Shown: in pieces, positions 10,901 to 21,800 of the stretch
Numbering within the stretch: the first letter of the stretch is position 1
How the letters are laid out: the number at the start of each line of letters is the position of its first letter
DNA from: Oxytricha trifallax
Taxonomy: Eukaryota; Ciliophora; Spirotrichea; Sporadotrichida; Oxytrichidae
NCBI GenBank assembly: GCA_000711775.1
Contig: ARYC01000045.1
Span: 1-64,000, forward strand
Direction: 5' to 3'
Length of the DNA: 64,000 nucleotides
Notes under the pieces: model-generated
Told to the model about the DNA's origin: nothing
Database searches by the model: none
Seen by the model: only the letters and a program-made list of their open reading frames with translations
Position numbers and translations under genes: made by a program

Positions 10901-12087
10901 TTTTTAAATAGAAAAAATTTTATAAAAAATTGTGTCTGACTAATAATATTATTTAACGCTTTAGTTAAAGAAACTCTTTGAAATTATACCTTGATTTACC
11001 CTATTAATATTTGTTATAAATCTATACTATTTTTTAATACAAATAACTAATAATTTTTACTATTGTTCTTCATGCATTTTAACTATATCTCTTCTCATCA
11101 CCATTCTCTCAATCGATGTCTAAGGAGTCTGCTTATATACTTTCCCTAGATAACCCGTCGATGTGAATGGTAGCTCGTTTTTCAGCAAGTACTCTTATGA
11201 ATTGCGCTTCTAATGAAATATTTAGTTAAAATAGATTATTTTGGGTGAAATTATTTAGTAAATCAATTTTGAACATTTCTTTTTAATTATATTAATTTAT
11301 TTATATTTTTAGGTACTCTACCGCATTTATGCTGTTTTGCGGTAGAGTACCTTAATTATATTAATTATCAAAATATTTAATTTTAAATGCAATTGATAAA
11401 TATGAAATGCATTTTGTAGAAAAAGTGATATAGAAATTAAGATTATATTTATAAATTATAATTATTAAAATTAAGAATATATAAAATCTCATATTTTTAA
11501 GTCTTGTTGCTTGATATAGCAACATTTTAAAATTATTTCTCACTTTTATTTAAAATTCATTTCTATATCACTTTTTCTACAAAATGCATTTCATATTTAT
11601 CAATTGCATTTAAAATTAAATATTTTGATAATTAATATAATTAAGGTACTCTACCGCAAAACAGCTTAAATGCGGTAGAGTACCTAAAAATATAAATAAA
11701 TTAATATAATTAAAAAGAAATGTTCAAAATTGATTTACTAAATAATTTCACCCAAAATAATCTATTTTAACTAATTCTTCGTGTGAGCAAGGGATTAAGT
11801 TGACCATGGGAACTCAATGCTGCAGATTGTACATATTACAATTGGTCTTAATCTTTATTTATATGAGGAAGAGCAGTTTAAGTATTATTTGGAGTTGGAT
11901 TGTGTAAATTCATTGAATTTGTAGTATTATTATTATTTTGAATTGTGGAGCTTAGACTAGGCATTGATGAGGATTTTTACATGAAGTTACCTTGGGGTGG
12001 AAAGTTTTAAGTTTAATCTTAAAATTATACCTAATTTCGAGGTTTTCTATCAAGAGCTGATTTCTATTATACAAAAGCTGTTGTCAT
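7907..12087 (-). CDS. large coiled-coil protein, family not recognised
   Basis: Starts at ATG 12087 and ends at TGA 7909-7907. One 41 nt intron (8669-8709) and four inserts (10391-10406, 10731-10767, 10830-11065, 11184-11785) are removed to leave 1083 codons. The N-terminal ~110 residues are N/T/P-rich. The remainder alternates charged coiled coil (such as the ELELKSKQLLKVKEEK region) with a compact conserved-looking block, GLCWIIKSIWHLGESVNL then FPKWLDQPAIEFLLDFSRME, followed by more coiled coil. This block recalls conserved domains of ciliary or basal-body coiled-coil proteins, but I cannot name the family. It converges with the lipase, 178 bp apart. The 16 bp insert junction is the weakest; the alternative is a one-base indel in a GGGG run at about 10437. 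Confidence 0.8.
8669..8709 (-). other. spliceosomal intron, 41 nt
   Basis: On the minus strand it begins GTAATA and ends TTATAG. Removal joins EFLLD to FSRMEIS. Confidence 0.85.
10391..10406. other. candidate 16 bp IES, pointer TTAATTT (+ strand)
   Basis: TTAATTT at 10384-10390 and 10400-10406. Removing 16 bp restores the minus-strand frame into QDKEIKLTEEVNQ. A base-call error nearby would be an alternative. Confidence 0.5.
10731..10767. other. IES, 37 bp, pointer TAT
   Basis: TAT at 10728-10730 and 10765-10767. On the minus strand, removal gives KLTRQYKVSQKLLDEGMK. Confidence 0.75.
10830..11065. other. IES, 236 bp, pointer TATTG (+ strand)
   Basis: TATTG at 10825-10829 and 11061-11065. 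Removal joins VKMHEEQ to QISISKDSFYKKE on the minus strand. Confidence 0.85.
11184..11785. other. IES, 602 bp, pointer AGCAAG, almost wholly palindromic
   Basis: AGCAAG at 11184-11189 and 11786-11791. On the minus strand, removal gives GQLNPLLKNELPFTSTGYLG. Shorter repeats nearer the palindrome (CTAAT, CTTC) leave a stop codon, so AGCAAG is preferred. Confidence 0.88.
11222..11774. repeat. foldback element: two 216 bp inverted arms, 121 bp spacer
   Basis: Arm 11222-11437 pairs with 11559-11774; one mismatch was noticed by eye. Each arm also contains its own shorter hairpin built on GGTACTCTACCGC. The arms fill nearly the whole 602 bp IES. The near identity suggests a young or gene-converted element. 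No transposase was seen; the small open frame across the spacer is AT-rich and unlikely to be a gene. Confidence 0.9.
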
Positions 12088-12274
12088 TTTATAGTAAAAA
12101 TGATAAATCACTAAAATTTTATTCTAAGTAAAGCTCCTCAAACTCTTTATTTTTAAACTTTAAAAATTCATTAAACATTACAAATATCTTCTAATAAGAA
12201 ATTTTGAGCAGAATATGTGAAAGAGGAAATAGTCGTTTGAGAATATAATTTTTAAATATAAGTGATTTGGTGTT

Positions 12275-12794
12275 ATGAATTCTAAGTTTGATCAGTACCC
12301 ACCTGAATACCTCGTTCAGCAATTCTATAAGATGAAGGAAATCTATGAGAATGATGATGCCATCGCAAGCGACAAAGGAAAGATTGCCACTAAACTTGCA
12401 TAATAAATTTGTGTATCTATTAAGACGCAAGGGTTTTGGGGTATATGAAGAAGGCTTTCAAGAGTTATGACAAAGATAACAATGGTGTCTTGGACCGTAG
12501 AGAAGTAGTAGACTTGCTCACAAACCATTTCAAGGAATAGGGTATTAAGAGAAGACCTGCTAAAGCTGATGTTGACCAATTCTTTGATAACTTAGATGAA
12601 GACTATTACTATTTATTCTATAAAAATGAAGACGTTTCTTTTGGTTTAAGATTTTAATGCAAAACAAATATTTAACAGACCACTCAGGAGTGATTGATTT
12701 CGAAGAATTCAAGCATTTCCTTATCGATAACATGAGAAAGAAATTGCTTGCTCCATTAGAGGACTACCTTAAATCCAAGGGAATCGAATACTGA
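12275..12794 (+). CDS. small EF-hand calcium-binding protein, 138 aa
   Basis: Two inserts (12418-12443 and 12600-12676) removed leave 139 codons. After a short N-terminal helix comes a canonical EF loop, DKDNNGVLDRRE, preceded by KKAFKSY. A second, weaker loop is rebuilt across the second insert: DNLDEDHSGVIDFEEF. The tail is basic (NMRKKLLAPLEDYLK). It resembles calmodulin-like or centrin-like small calcium sensors with two hands; exact family not assignable. It lies head to head with the coiled-coil gene, whose start is 188 bp upstream. An insert boundary sits next to each EF loop. Confidence 0.88.
12418..12443. other. IES, 26 bp, pointer TAT, containing GGGTTTTGGGG
   Basis: TAT at 12418-12420 and 12444-12446. 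Removal joins AQQICVS to MKKAFKSYDKDN. The whole insert is 26 bp and half of it is a telomere-like G3T4G4 block. Confidence 0.82.
12600..12676. other. IES, 77 bp, pointer AGAC
   Basis: AGAC at 12600-12603 and 12677-12680. Removal rebuilds the EF loop DNLDEDHSGVIDFEEF. Confidence 0.9.
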
Positions 12795-13971
12795 ATTTTA
12801 AAAAAGAGTGATCATTCTCATATTTGATCGTTAAAGTGAAATTATAGACTCCAGAATCGACTATATGTAGTGAATAAATATAATGTTTATAGAAATTAAC
12901 TGATTTTCCAACAATAAGTTAAATACTATGGAAAAATCCCCCTAATATTTTTTAATTAAGGATTTTAAATGTCTTTAATAAACAAACTATCTAAATGTTT
13001 ATAAAACCAAGGACTAAGCGCTAATTTCTACCAGACTTTTATAAATAAGCAGTGGTTTAGTTTTGACTTTAGGTTTTGTAATTTTTGCTTTAGCAAAAAT
13101 TATATTCCTGCATCATGCTATTCCCACTGTGTTTTTTGTAAAGTCTATAGAGACAAGACAATCACAAAACTAATACGACTTGGTTCTTTTTGTGAAATAT
13201 TTACGATTATTTTGTTTGCTTAAAAGTTAAATAATATTTTGGTCCCAATATTGATTGGATTAAATAGCTTTAAATAATAAAATTAAGAATAATAAAGAAT
13301 AGTATGTTAGAATGCAATTCAAAAGTATCTTTGCATCTCTTTTCAATATAATAATAATTGAAATTAATTGATATTTCAAAACTATTATAACCCCTCCCCA
13401 TAAATATTTTAAAAACTGAATCCATGACAATTTATTTACTAGTCGAGGGTTAGATTTGTACATTTCCTCGAAGTTACTCGTGCTTTTAATAAAGCGAGTG
13501 ATTCAAAAGTTTATCATCCATTCATTTCGCTTTAAATTTCAATTTACTCAAACATTAAATAAACTTTAATTATTTAATTTCAATAACTTAGTTATTATTA
13601 GATCATGTTTATTCAAATTAATAATTAAAAAAATTAGATATAATTGTATATTTTATTAGTTATTCTTAAAAAGTTTAAATTATAAAAGGAATTTAAAAAT
13701 ATGCTTTTGCATTAAATAAAGACAGGTTAATGCTAATAAACATAATAATCATAAAAATTTTATTACACTAATTAAATATGCATTTACTAGGAAATTTATA
13801 CAATAAATTTCACTGTTATATTATTTTCCCAAATAAATTTTCATTATTATGAATAGAGAGCCTACTCTCTCACTAAATAAATTAGTAATTTAATTCTTGA
13901 CTAAGTTAATTTAAGAGTGTGAAGTTAACAGTCAATTAAAATATTAAATAAAATAAAATCTTAGTAGATAA
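12795..13971. other. AT-rich intergenic DNA
   Basis: No coding frame of the local type was seen in either strand. Contains a moderate hairpin at about 13075-13105 (ATTTTTGC / GCAAAAAT). Nothing else recognised. Confidence 0.6.
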
Positions 13972-16614
13972 ATGTTAGGCATAGATACACAACTTAAACT
14001 TAAGGAGTTCTTCCAAACTGTCGCTGAATCAGAATTGCAAACTGAAAGACAAAGATAATTGTATTATTCATTATAGCATTTTTATAGAAGATATTTATGG
14101 GGGAAAAAGGGGTTTTGGGGTATTTAGGGGAATATATATATATAATTATAAAATAATTGTTGGCAACTGTTGCTGACTTTGAGCCATACGCTGCCTTCCA
14201 AAGAATAAACAGAAATAGCGATGAATTCGTGACTGCTCTCGAGATCTACTCATTCTTGAAGTAAGTTTGATGTGATAATATCTTTTCAGTAATTAAATAT
14301 GGTGTTTGAGAATGATTAGTAATTGTGGTTATAGAGACAACGATGTTAAGTATGTCACTTTAAAGGAATGCTAATTGTTGATTAAGTACTTCGATCTTGA
14401 TAACGATGGTGCCCTCAGATACACAGAGTAAGAATAAATCAATATTGTAGAAATAATTTAATTTTAATTATTAAATTCATAAAAATGTATACTTTTCAAT
14501 ATTTTTAGTTTAACTTATCTTAAAATTATGGTCTATATTTTTCATTTTACTTTTTTAAATAAACTCGAGTAATCTGAAATTAAAAAAATATCATACATTT
14601 TAATTTAAAAACTTTTTATTTATGTAATATAAAGCTAATTTGTTTTGTTTAGATTCATTTAAGCTTTGTTGCCATGTGATGACATGTACTTGAGATCAGC
14701 TGCTACTCAGAGACCCAACTATAAAATTGGCAGATACGATAGACTTCCACTCACTGTTGAGAGAGAACTCACTAATCTTCTCGAAAGGTAATCATTCATA
14801 CATTATAATTATAATAATTGATTTTAAAAAATATTCTTCAAAAGCTTAAATAACTATTCTTTAATTTTTTTTGAGTTAAAAAATAAAAATTTGAACAATA
14901 TCTATAACATTTTATTAGAGAAATATCTTATCACACCAAAGTTGAGAGACTGAAGCACGAACTTCAATTGAGATACTATTAATATAAATATATTTTATAT
15001 ATTTATTTGAATAAATATACGACTGGTCAAACAGAGCTGCATTTGAGACCATTGACAACTTGAGAGACCACGCTCTTAACTCAAGAAACATTCAATCATT
15101 CTTAAGATTAAACGGATTCTATGCCACTGAGAGCGAACTTGTTGCCATCATTAGACGTTTAGATGTTGATGCAGATCAAAAGATTACCTATGAATAAATT
15201 ATAACAACACAGTTATTATTGGAAAGGATAATCTAAAATATGATAAATTATAATATCTTAATTTATGTAATGAAGAGTTTATTGAAGCATTCAGACCATA
15301 ATCTATTGTTGAAAGTTCAGTACCAAGCCTAACTGCCAGCAGATTTATTGAGATTGTATTAAATATGGCAGTTTATGTTTTAACCACATAGAATTTTAAA
15401 GATTTGAGGAGGAGAAGAAATCCCATAGTCCCTTAAGAGATAGCACCGCAAGTGGCTTCAACCCCCATTAAAGCAATTATTTGGCAGCTTCATCCTTAAG
15501 CAGTTCTTCTGGTTTCAGAGCTAGTGGACTCGGAGCATCTCCATCAAGAGGTTTAGCTCAAAGTGAACTCAGACAATCATATGCTTCCCCCAATAGAAGA
15601 GCCGATGTTACTAGAGACATCCTCACTAAATCTCAAAACAAGGATTACTCATCACCTTCCAGATTCGGAACTTCATCTCTTGGAGTTTCACAAAAGAGAC
15701 AATCTCCACTCAAGCAAGACGACGAGGATGAATTGGTAAGAGCTTTCAGAGAACAAATTAGCCTTGAAAAGGAGTTGGAAGACGCTAAGATCAGACTCGG
15801 TTCTCAACCAGATTTCAACCTTATGAAATATATTTTGATAGACATCATAAAAACTATTACAAATGATATTTAAATTTATGGATGCTTTCCAAATGCTTGA
15901 TAGAACTGTTAAGGGATGGGTTACTGCTCCAGAGCTTGCTGATGTTTTATCTGACCTCGGTACTTATGCTCATAGAGACAATTAAAAAACAAATTCAATT
16001 TACTCTTATTTAATAGTATGAAATTTTAACTTATTCCTGAATGTTAACTTGTTCACTAGAAGATACGATAAGGACAGCGATGGAAGACTCCTCTATTCAG
16101 ATTTCTGTGATGCTTTCACTCCTAAGTCTTCATCTCACGCTTTGACCCTGAACTCTCGCTCAGCATACTACCTCCACAATTCACATTACGCTAAGCATGA
16201 ATACTTTACCAGAGAAACTAGAGACTTATTCTTGAGAACTTTCAAGGTACACTTTAGCGTTGAGGAAAGTGCTGAACTCCTTAGAAAGAGATTGGCAAGA
16301 AGACCTACATTAGTTTGATTATATAAATCCTTCAAGTTTTATAGAAAGTTATTATTAGAATTGCAGCCTATTCTTTATTTTAAAAATTAAGACCATACTT
16401 CAACGCTCATGATGCCTTCACAGCTGTAGATCAAGATAGAAACGGTTACTTGACTAGAGATGAGTTCAAGCAAATCCTTAGAGACAACGGTTTCTATGCC
16501 ACAGACAGTGAGATCTCAATTTTAATTGATAGATACGACAGAAATCACGATGGCAGAATTTCTTACTCAGAATTTATTGATGAAATTCTCCCCAAGTCAC
16601 CATCTAGAAGATGA
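13972..16614 (+). CDS. multi-EF-hand protein, 579 aa
   Basis: Three GT-AG introns (14261-14334, 14428-14652, 14788-14918) and seven IESs are removed to leave exactly 580 codons, ATG 13972 to TGA 16614. EF-hand loops are visible as DLDNDGALRYTE, DVDADQKITYEE, DKDSDGRLLYSD, DQDRNGYLTRDE and DRNHDGRISYSE, several preceded by the helical sensor pattern NGFYATESE/D. Between loops 2 and 3 lies a Ser-rich, basic linker of about 90 residues (about 15450-15760) that could be phosphorylated or bind a partner. Composition and length resemble axonemal or cytoskeletal EF-hand proteins of ciliates. Calcium binding is well supported; cellular role is inferred. Every insert junction here restores both frame and domain. 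Confidence 0.93.
14055..14152. other. IES, 98 bp, pointer ATAATTGT, containing telomere-like repeats
   Basis: ATAATTGT at 14055-14062 and 14153-14160. Removal gives ERQRQLLATVADF. The insert holds GGGG-AAAAA-GGGGTTTTGGGG and another GGGG. Confidence 0.93.
14973..15016. other. IES, 44 bp, pointer ATAC
   Basis: ATAC at 14973-14976 and 15017-15020. Removal gives LQLRYDWSNRAAFE. Confidence 0.92.
15190..15269. other. IES, 80 bp, pointer ATGAA
   Basis: ATGAA at 15190-15194 and 15270-15274. Removal rebuilds QKITYEEFIEAFR. Confidence 0.93.
15341..15399. other. IES, 59 bp, pointer AGATTT
   Basis: AGATTT at 15341-15346 and 15400-15405. Removal gives LTASRFEEEKKSHSP. Confidence 0.92.
15821..15875. 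other. IES, 55 bp, pointer TTATG
   Basis: TTATG at 15821-15825 and 15876-15880. Removal gives PDFNLMDAFQMLDR. Confidence 0.92.
15980..16039. other. IES, 60 bp, pointer AAT
   Basis: AAT at 15980-15982 and 16040-16042. Removal gives AHRDNVNLFTRRYDKDSDG. Confidence 0.85.
16309..16385. other. IES, 77 bp, pointer ATTA
   Basis: ATTA at 16309-16312 and 16386-16389. Removal gives LARRPTLRPYFNAHDAF. Confidence 0.9.
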
Positions 16615-16798
16615 GTAAAGATAGTGTGATAAATCTTACAGCAAATCAATTATTATTTTTCGTATTCTAGAAATTCATAATTTTATTTAAGATTTTAAAC
16701 TATTCTACAATTCATCATGATCTTTTACAATTTGTCTTACTATTTCTTACTATTTGATTGTTTTAAATAAGTGAATTTAGTTTAATTGAATAAATCAG

Positions 16799-17342
16799 GT
16801 GCTTTACCAGGCCCAGGATTTTATAATCAACCAGATCTGGTCGGTAAAGAATCCTCAGTCAAAATGACTTCAAACATTAAATCTCCACGTAGCACTAAAT
16901 TCCCTTAAGCCTAAGATCGTTTCATAGTTCCAAGTATGTCTTAACTCTATTTAAATTCCAAATATCTAAATGCATTGTTCTAATTTATAAATAGCTTAGC
17001 ATTTGCCTTAATGTGGACCTGGATCATACAACCCAAAAGATAGATTGAATGAAAATCATAGATCACTCTATAGATCTGTGGCTCGTGCTGTGTTTGGGAG
17101 AGATGAAAGAAGAGCTTTAGAAGATAGACATTAACGAAACATTGATATACCAGGACCTGGAATGTATGAATTGCCTTCAGAGTTTGTAAAATTTAAAATC
17201 CATATGAATAATCCTTTTTTTTAAAAATCTGTTTGGTAGATATGAACCACCCAATATTAAACAAACTATGAATCAGACAAGATTTGGAGATACAAAGAGA
17301 TTCTCAGAAAGATCATCACCCAGAAATAGCAATCAGTTATGA
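16799..17342 (+). CDS. 3' half (MDS block 2) of a scrambled STPGR/SHIPPO-type PG-rich repeat protein
   Basis: This segment has no start codon. It begins at a GTGC pointer (16799-16802) and encodes ALPGPGFYNQPD, CGPGSYNPKDRL and IPGPGMYELP, each matching the sperm-tail PG-rich repeat PGPGxYxxP of axonemal/flagellar proteins, ending NSNQL and TGA at 17340-17342. It contains one intron (16934-16994) and one IES (17182-17230). The 5' half is at 17524-18105 on the opposite strand. Joining 17528-18105 (minus) to this block through GTGC gives exactly 291 codons and rebuilds the motif KSALPGPGFY. Known STPGR proteins associate with ciliary microtubules; that role is inferred here. Confidence 0.88.
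17182..17230. other. IES, 49 bp, pointer GTTTG
   Basis: GTTTG at 17182-17186 and 17231-17235. Removal gives LPSEFGRYEPPNIKQ. It starts GTAAAA downstream of the pointer, but GT-AG splicing would leave a stop. Confidence 0.88.
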
Positions 17343-17523
17343 AACTAACAATTAACAAATTATGAATTCTCATGAGTATTATTTCTTTTACAAGAAATGT
17401 AATAAATTACTAGCTATATATTTGGATTAAATAAACTTCACTTATTTTTTAAACAAATTCAGTAAATACATTCTACAAAGTTTGAATGTAAAACAATCTA
17501 TATTTAGCTTACTATCTTTAAGT
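17343..17523. other. non-coding DNA between two inverted MDS blocks
   Basis: AT-rich. A minus-strand frame stays open through here from the upstream block down to TGA at 17372-17370, but its composition loses coding character after the GTGC pointer. Read as eliminated inter-MDS DNA. Confidence 0.7.
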
Positions 17524-18105
17524 GCACTTTTAGGCGACATGCTAAACTTTGGACCCACTTTCCCAAACGTGCTTATTGGCTCATAATTCCCTGGGCCAGG
17601 TAATTTCTCTGCAGCTTATTTTTCTATAATTTGTAAATGAACTTTTTTCATTTATTCCTTAGATAGTCCAAATGAAAAAGCTTTCGATTAAGATTTAGGT
17701 GAGAAGAATCCTTTCTACTCATACTTTGCTGGCGAAGGGGTAACTTAGCCTGATTCCTCTATAAAGAAATTTTAATAAGTACTACGATAATGTCTATGTA
17801 ATAGTCCAGAAATATCAAAATTTAACTTACAGTCATTTCTGGGATAGTATCTGAAACGATCTGTTGAGCCAAAAGCTCTACCTGAACCAGATTCACGCCT
17901 CAAATTATCATACTTGCCTCGTATGTGGTAAGAAACATTTGGATTAATGCTATATATATTTATTAGCTTGAAATTGCGGTAGAGTTGATCACTCATGAAA
18001 ATTTCTATTTTTATATCTCAATATTTAACTATCTCATGCACTTTTGTATTATACTTACCTTTTAGAGTCATTGAATCTTTGTGCTTTTGAGAATGAAAAC
18101 ATCAT
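17524..18105 (-). CDS. 5' half (MDS block 1) of the scrambled STPGR protein, inverted
   Basis: Starts ATG ATG at 18105 on the minus strand (MMFSFSKAQRF). Introns at 17992-18058 (GTAAGT..CATGAG) and 17759-17830 (GTAAGT..TTATAG). It encodes SPAKYEQKGFFSP and LPGPGNYEPISTFGKVGPKF, again STPGR-like, then runs to the pointer GTGC (plus-strand GCAC at 17524-17527). Beyond it the reading becomes non-coding in character. The gene continues in block 2 (16799-17342, plus strand), so the germline order is both permuted and inverted. Together 290 residues. Confidence 0.88.
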
Positions 18106-18810
18106 TTTTGATTTCGATAAATTTAAAGGATTCTTTTCCGTGAACGTTTAGCCCATCATTCCAATTTAATAAGTTGAATTTCCCCATGTAGTCTAAAACA
18201 TAGTTTTGTTCATTGATTAACTTGGAGATTCAAAATTAAAATAATTATGAAATTATTATTCATTTTCTTAACAGATTTTAATGATAATTTTTGATTATCC
18301 CATAGTTAAGTTCAATGCCTGAGCATTGCTATTAATATTGTTTGCTTGATCTATATCCTCCATGATTACTAATCTGTTTATAATTAAGATTAAATATATT
18401 TCTTTTTGCTATGTATCTAATTTATTTTGAGGTTTTTTTATTTCTTTAAAATAATTAGAGAATTTCTTAGGCGTTTAATTAAATATCTGGCCTTAAATTC
18501 TATATTAAATTCGCAAATATATTCATTTATTGTCTTAAAGAAGATGGAAATATAAAATTTAATTAAATTTTTTTAAAAAATCAAAACTTTGTTTATTTAA
18601 AAATTCATTTAAAACATAAATTGTTCATTATTAACATAAATTGAATTAATGATAACATTTTGGCAAAATAAAGCAAAATTATCATTAAGAAATACTATAT
18701 TAAATGGGAGACATTAATCTAAACATCGTTTGATAGGTCAGCTTAAAATTTGAATTTTAAAATATTAAACAATCTATAGATTATCGTATAAAAATTAAAA
18801 TTGTAAAATA
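18106..18810. other. AT-rich intergenic DNA
   Basis: Only short open stretches of low coding quality; nothing recognised. Confidence 0.55.
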
Positions 18811-21800
18811 ATGAACTCTTCAAGAGCAGGACCTTAATCCGTACATTATCATTAAAACAATTCTAAACTTTATTAAATAAATAAGAGTTCGCATATAAAT
18901 TAAGCAATAGTAGAACAGTTTATAAATGTAATTAAGATCTCCATAGGTATAAACAACCCTTTTATCATAAGGCAGTATTTCTTAAAGAGGCTCTGCAAGA
19001 CCCAGAGCAGAATGGAATAAAGCAACTTTTCTTTTTCATTATTTTTAAGAAATTATCGTTTTAATACTTTTTAAGCTTATGGTTAACTTTATATTTTAAG
19101 TAAAATTTAATGCAACTTCAATAATCAGTACGAAGCCATTCAATTAAAATAGATCAATTGACAATAGAGGATTTGCAATGATTCAAAAGAAAATTGACTT
19201 GAACACAAGTTCAAATCCTGCATAAAAACAAAACAACAATCTCACTGGTTAGAATTTTATGTACAACACTTATTAGACAAGCAGTGGACCTGGGAGCTAA
19301 ACACAGTTGTCTAATGCGAAAAGCTCACAGTCTAGTGACATTATCAAAAATCTATTGATAATATTATTGTTTTATTACACTGAAACACCTTTAAGTATTC
19401 AAAGCAATTTTGAACTCTTTGTAGAAAGTTTCCTTATATGTTTGTTTTAATCTAAGTAGTTAGCATGCTTAAGTAAATTCCAACAGTGGATGGGCAAACA
19501 CTCCAAGTCAAGTTTCCTCATAACAGCTTGCTTAAAACATAAATCAAAATCCAAATACACTAAGGAGTTACTTGAATGAGAATTTGAGTCAGAGCACTTC
19601 CTAAAACAGAACTTTACAATCATCAAACAGCAGCTAAAATATCATGCTTGACTCAGCTATTTATAATGTGACGAGCAGTGGCAATTAGTAGTAAAAGTAA
19701 AAACCTCAGTTTAGCTAAAATCGTTACTCTAATTTAAATTTTGAGAATATGGCTAATGATCAAATTTAAAATTTGTAATAATAGCCTAACATGCATTAAA
19801 CTTATGACGGTTAGGGAGATGAGAGGCAAAGAGTATTCCATGAATTATCAAACAATTTGGAAAACCTAAGAGCATATAGAATTGAGAATAAAAATTAACT
19901 TTAGCTCGCAAATGTTTTACAAAATTTCACACCTATTATTCATAACAACAAAGGTGAAAACGGGCATAATAAAAACATAGTAAAGTCTTTGAATGATAAG
20001 AAAAAAGCTCATTAAGGAAATAGAATTAGACTTTCCGGTAAAGTTTCTTTTGATGACATTAAGTTTGACAAGAAACTTGGGTCACAAACTGTTTCATCGT
20101 ACACTTCTAAAATGAACATTCTTGGTCATTCTCAATAAAATGACAACGTCGATGTCACTGATGACGACGAAGCTAGTAACGATATAAACGAATCAATAAT
20201 TGTATTTAAGCAGAGTACACATGACACTAAAAGTCTAGATCCTACTCCATAGTCAGCTTAATCAAGTTCTTATAAATACTCGTCAATTGAAGCATCTGAT
20301 TTCAAAAATCCTAATGAGATAAATGTAATGAGTGTTTAAAAAGAATCAAGGAATAAACTAAATTAGCCATTTCTAAGTTAACAAATGTCTTAAGAAACTT
20401 CAAGACTAGCTGTTAATTAGAAACAGCCATGCTAATCAGAGGTTGAATCCTCTTAATAGTCATTTAATAAGAAGGAGTAAAAGAGTAGCAGTAAAAAGTT
20501 AAGTCACAAAATAAATAAAAAGGTTAAAAATATCAAGAATAAAAATAGCAGCGGAGTTTCATTAATTCAGCCTGTTGGTTTGAAGACACCACAAGATGTA
20601 TTCAATTATAAACTCAAAAATGACAGTTCAGCTTCACATAGAATTGATAACCTTATTAAAGGATCCTCTTAAACTGCTCTAACTAATGCATCAATTATTC
20701 CTTCAAGTAGTAGATAAAACCAAGGCTTAAAAAAGCAATCCATCTCTTCAGTAGTTTCTTCGTCAAAGCCCTTAAGTTCAAATGCTCTTAACTAAAACTA
20801 ATATAAACCTCCAATCTAATTACAAAACAAAATTGAGCATACTAAACTATAAACTCTAAGTTAATCTGATTCATATAAGCAAATATTTTTCACTTAAAAT
20901 AGTCAGAAAGCCCATAATGAACTCTTAAATGTTGACGATTACAAAGACAATTAAAATTGTAAGTTCATCTACCAAACTGTTTAAAATTTTGGTAATGAGT
21001 AATAAACTAATGCACCGCCTAATTCAGAGCAGCTTGTATCTCCAGAAATGGACGTACCAAAAGGTCAGCCTATAAGTTAGCTCAAGAAAGAATTTTAAGA
21101 CAAGATCAAAGCCCTTGATTATGAACTTGAGTAAGTGAAAGATCACAAACAAGAGATAAGAGTGGTGTCTAGATTCAGACCTTACAATTAAATCGAGAAG
21201 GAGTTCAAGGAGACTTATTTATAAAAAGAAGAATCTATTGAGTTCTTAAGTGATGGTAAAACTTTGAAAGTTAATGACAGCTACACAAGTCATAGCAATA
21301 GTCTAGTGTTCACATTTGATCATATATTCAGGCCAGATACAAGTTAAGAGGAAGTCTTATTATTTTAATCTAATGTTACATATTTTAAAACTAAGAAATT
21401 AATGTCTTTAATGTACTTGGAAAAGAAACAATTGATGATATTATGGAGGGCTATAATGGAACAATCTTTGCTTATGGTTAAACTGGAAGTGGTAAAACAT
21501 TCACGATGTATGGTCAAGACATGTTTGATGAATAGTAAATGGGTATTATTCCAAGAGCAGCTCGACAAATATTTTAACACATTAGAGATTAAGATTTGGA
21601 GATTGAATATCAAATTAGGGTTTAAATGGTTGAAATATACAAAGAGTAGCTGAGAGATTTATTGCATGATTCCCCAGAGTAACCAGAGGAGCTTAAGATT
21701 AAAGAAGATCCTAAAAGAGGAACTTACGTTGAGGGACTAAAAGATGTTTGCATAGTAAGTGAAGAAGAAATGATGGCTGTATTATGCATTAATTATATTT

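Noticed and set aside
11361-11543. 60-residue open frame on the minus strand inside the palindromic insert
   Set aside because: It spans arm and spacer, is A/T-driven in codon use (I, F, K, N, Y), and lies in DNA that must be removed to restore the host gene.
11207-11780. CTTC or CTAAT as pointers hugging the 216 bp palindrome
   Set aside because: Both lead to TGA within ten codons; AGCAAG a little further out restores frame and the protein.
12425-12445. Reading of the telomere-like block as coding (TQGFWG)
   Set aside because: It stays open for a few codons but runs into TGA; a TAT-pointer excision gives the EF-hand sequence instead.
21365-21653. Overlapping 82-83 residue frames on both strands in the kinesin
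   Set aside because: Both cross an IES and the motor domain in wrong frames; the motor reads through P-loop and switches in the main frame.
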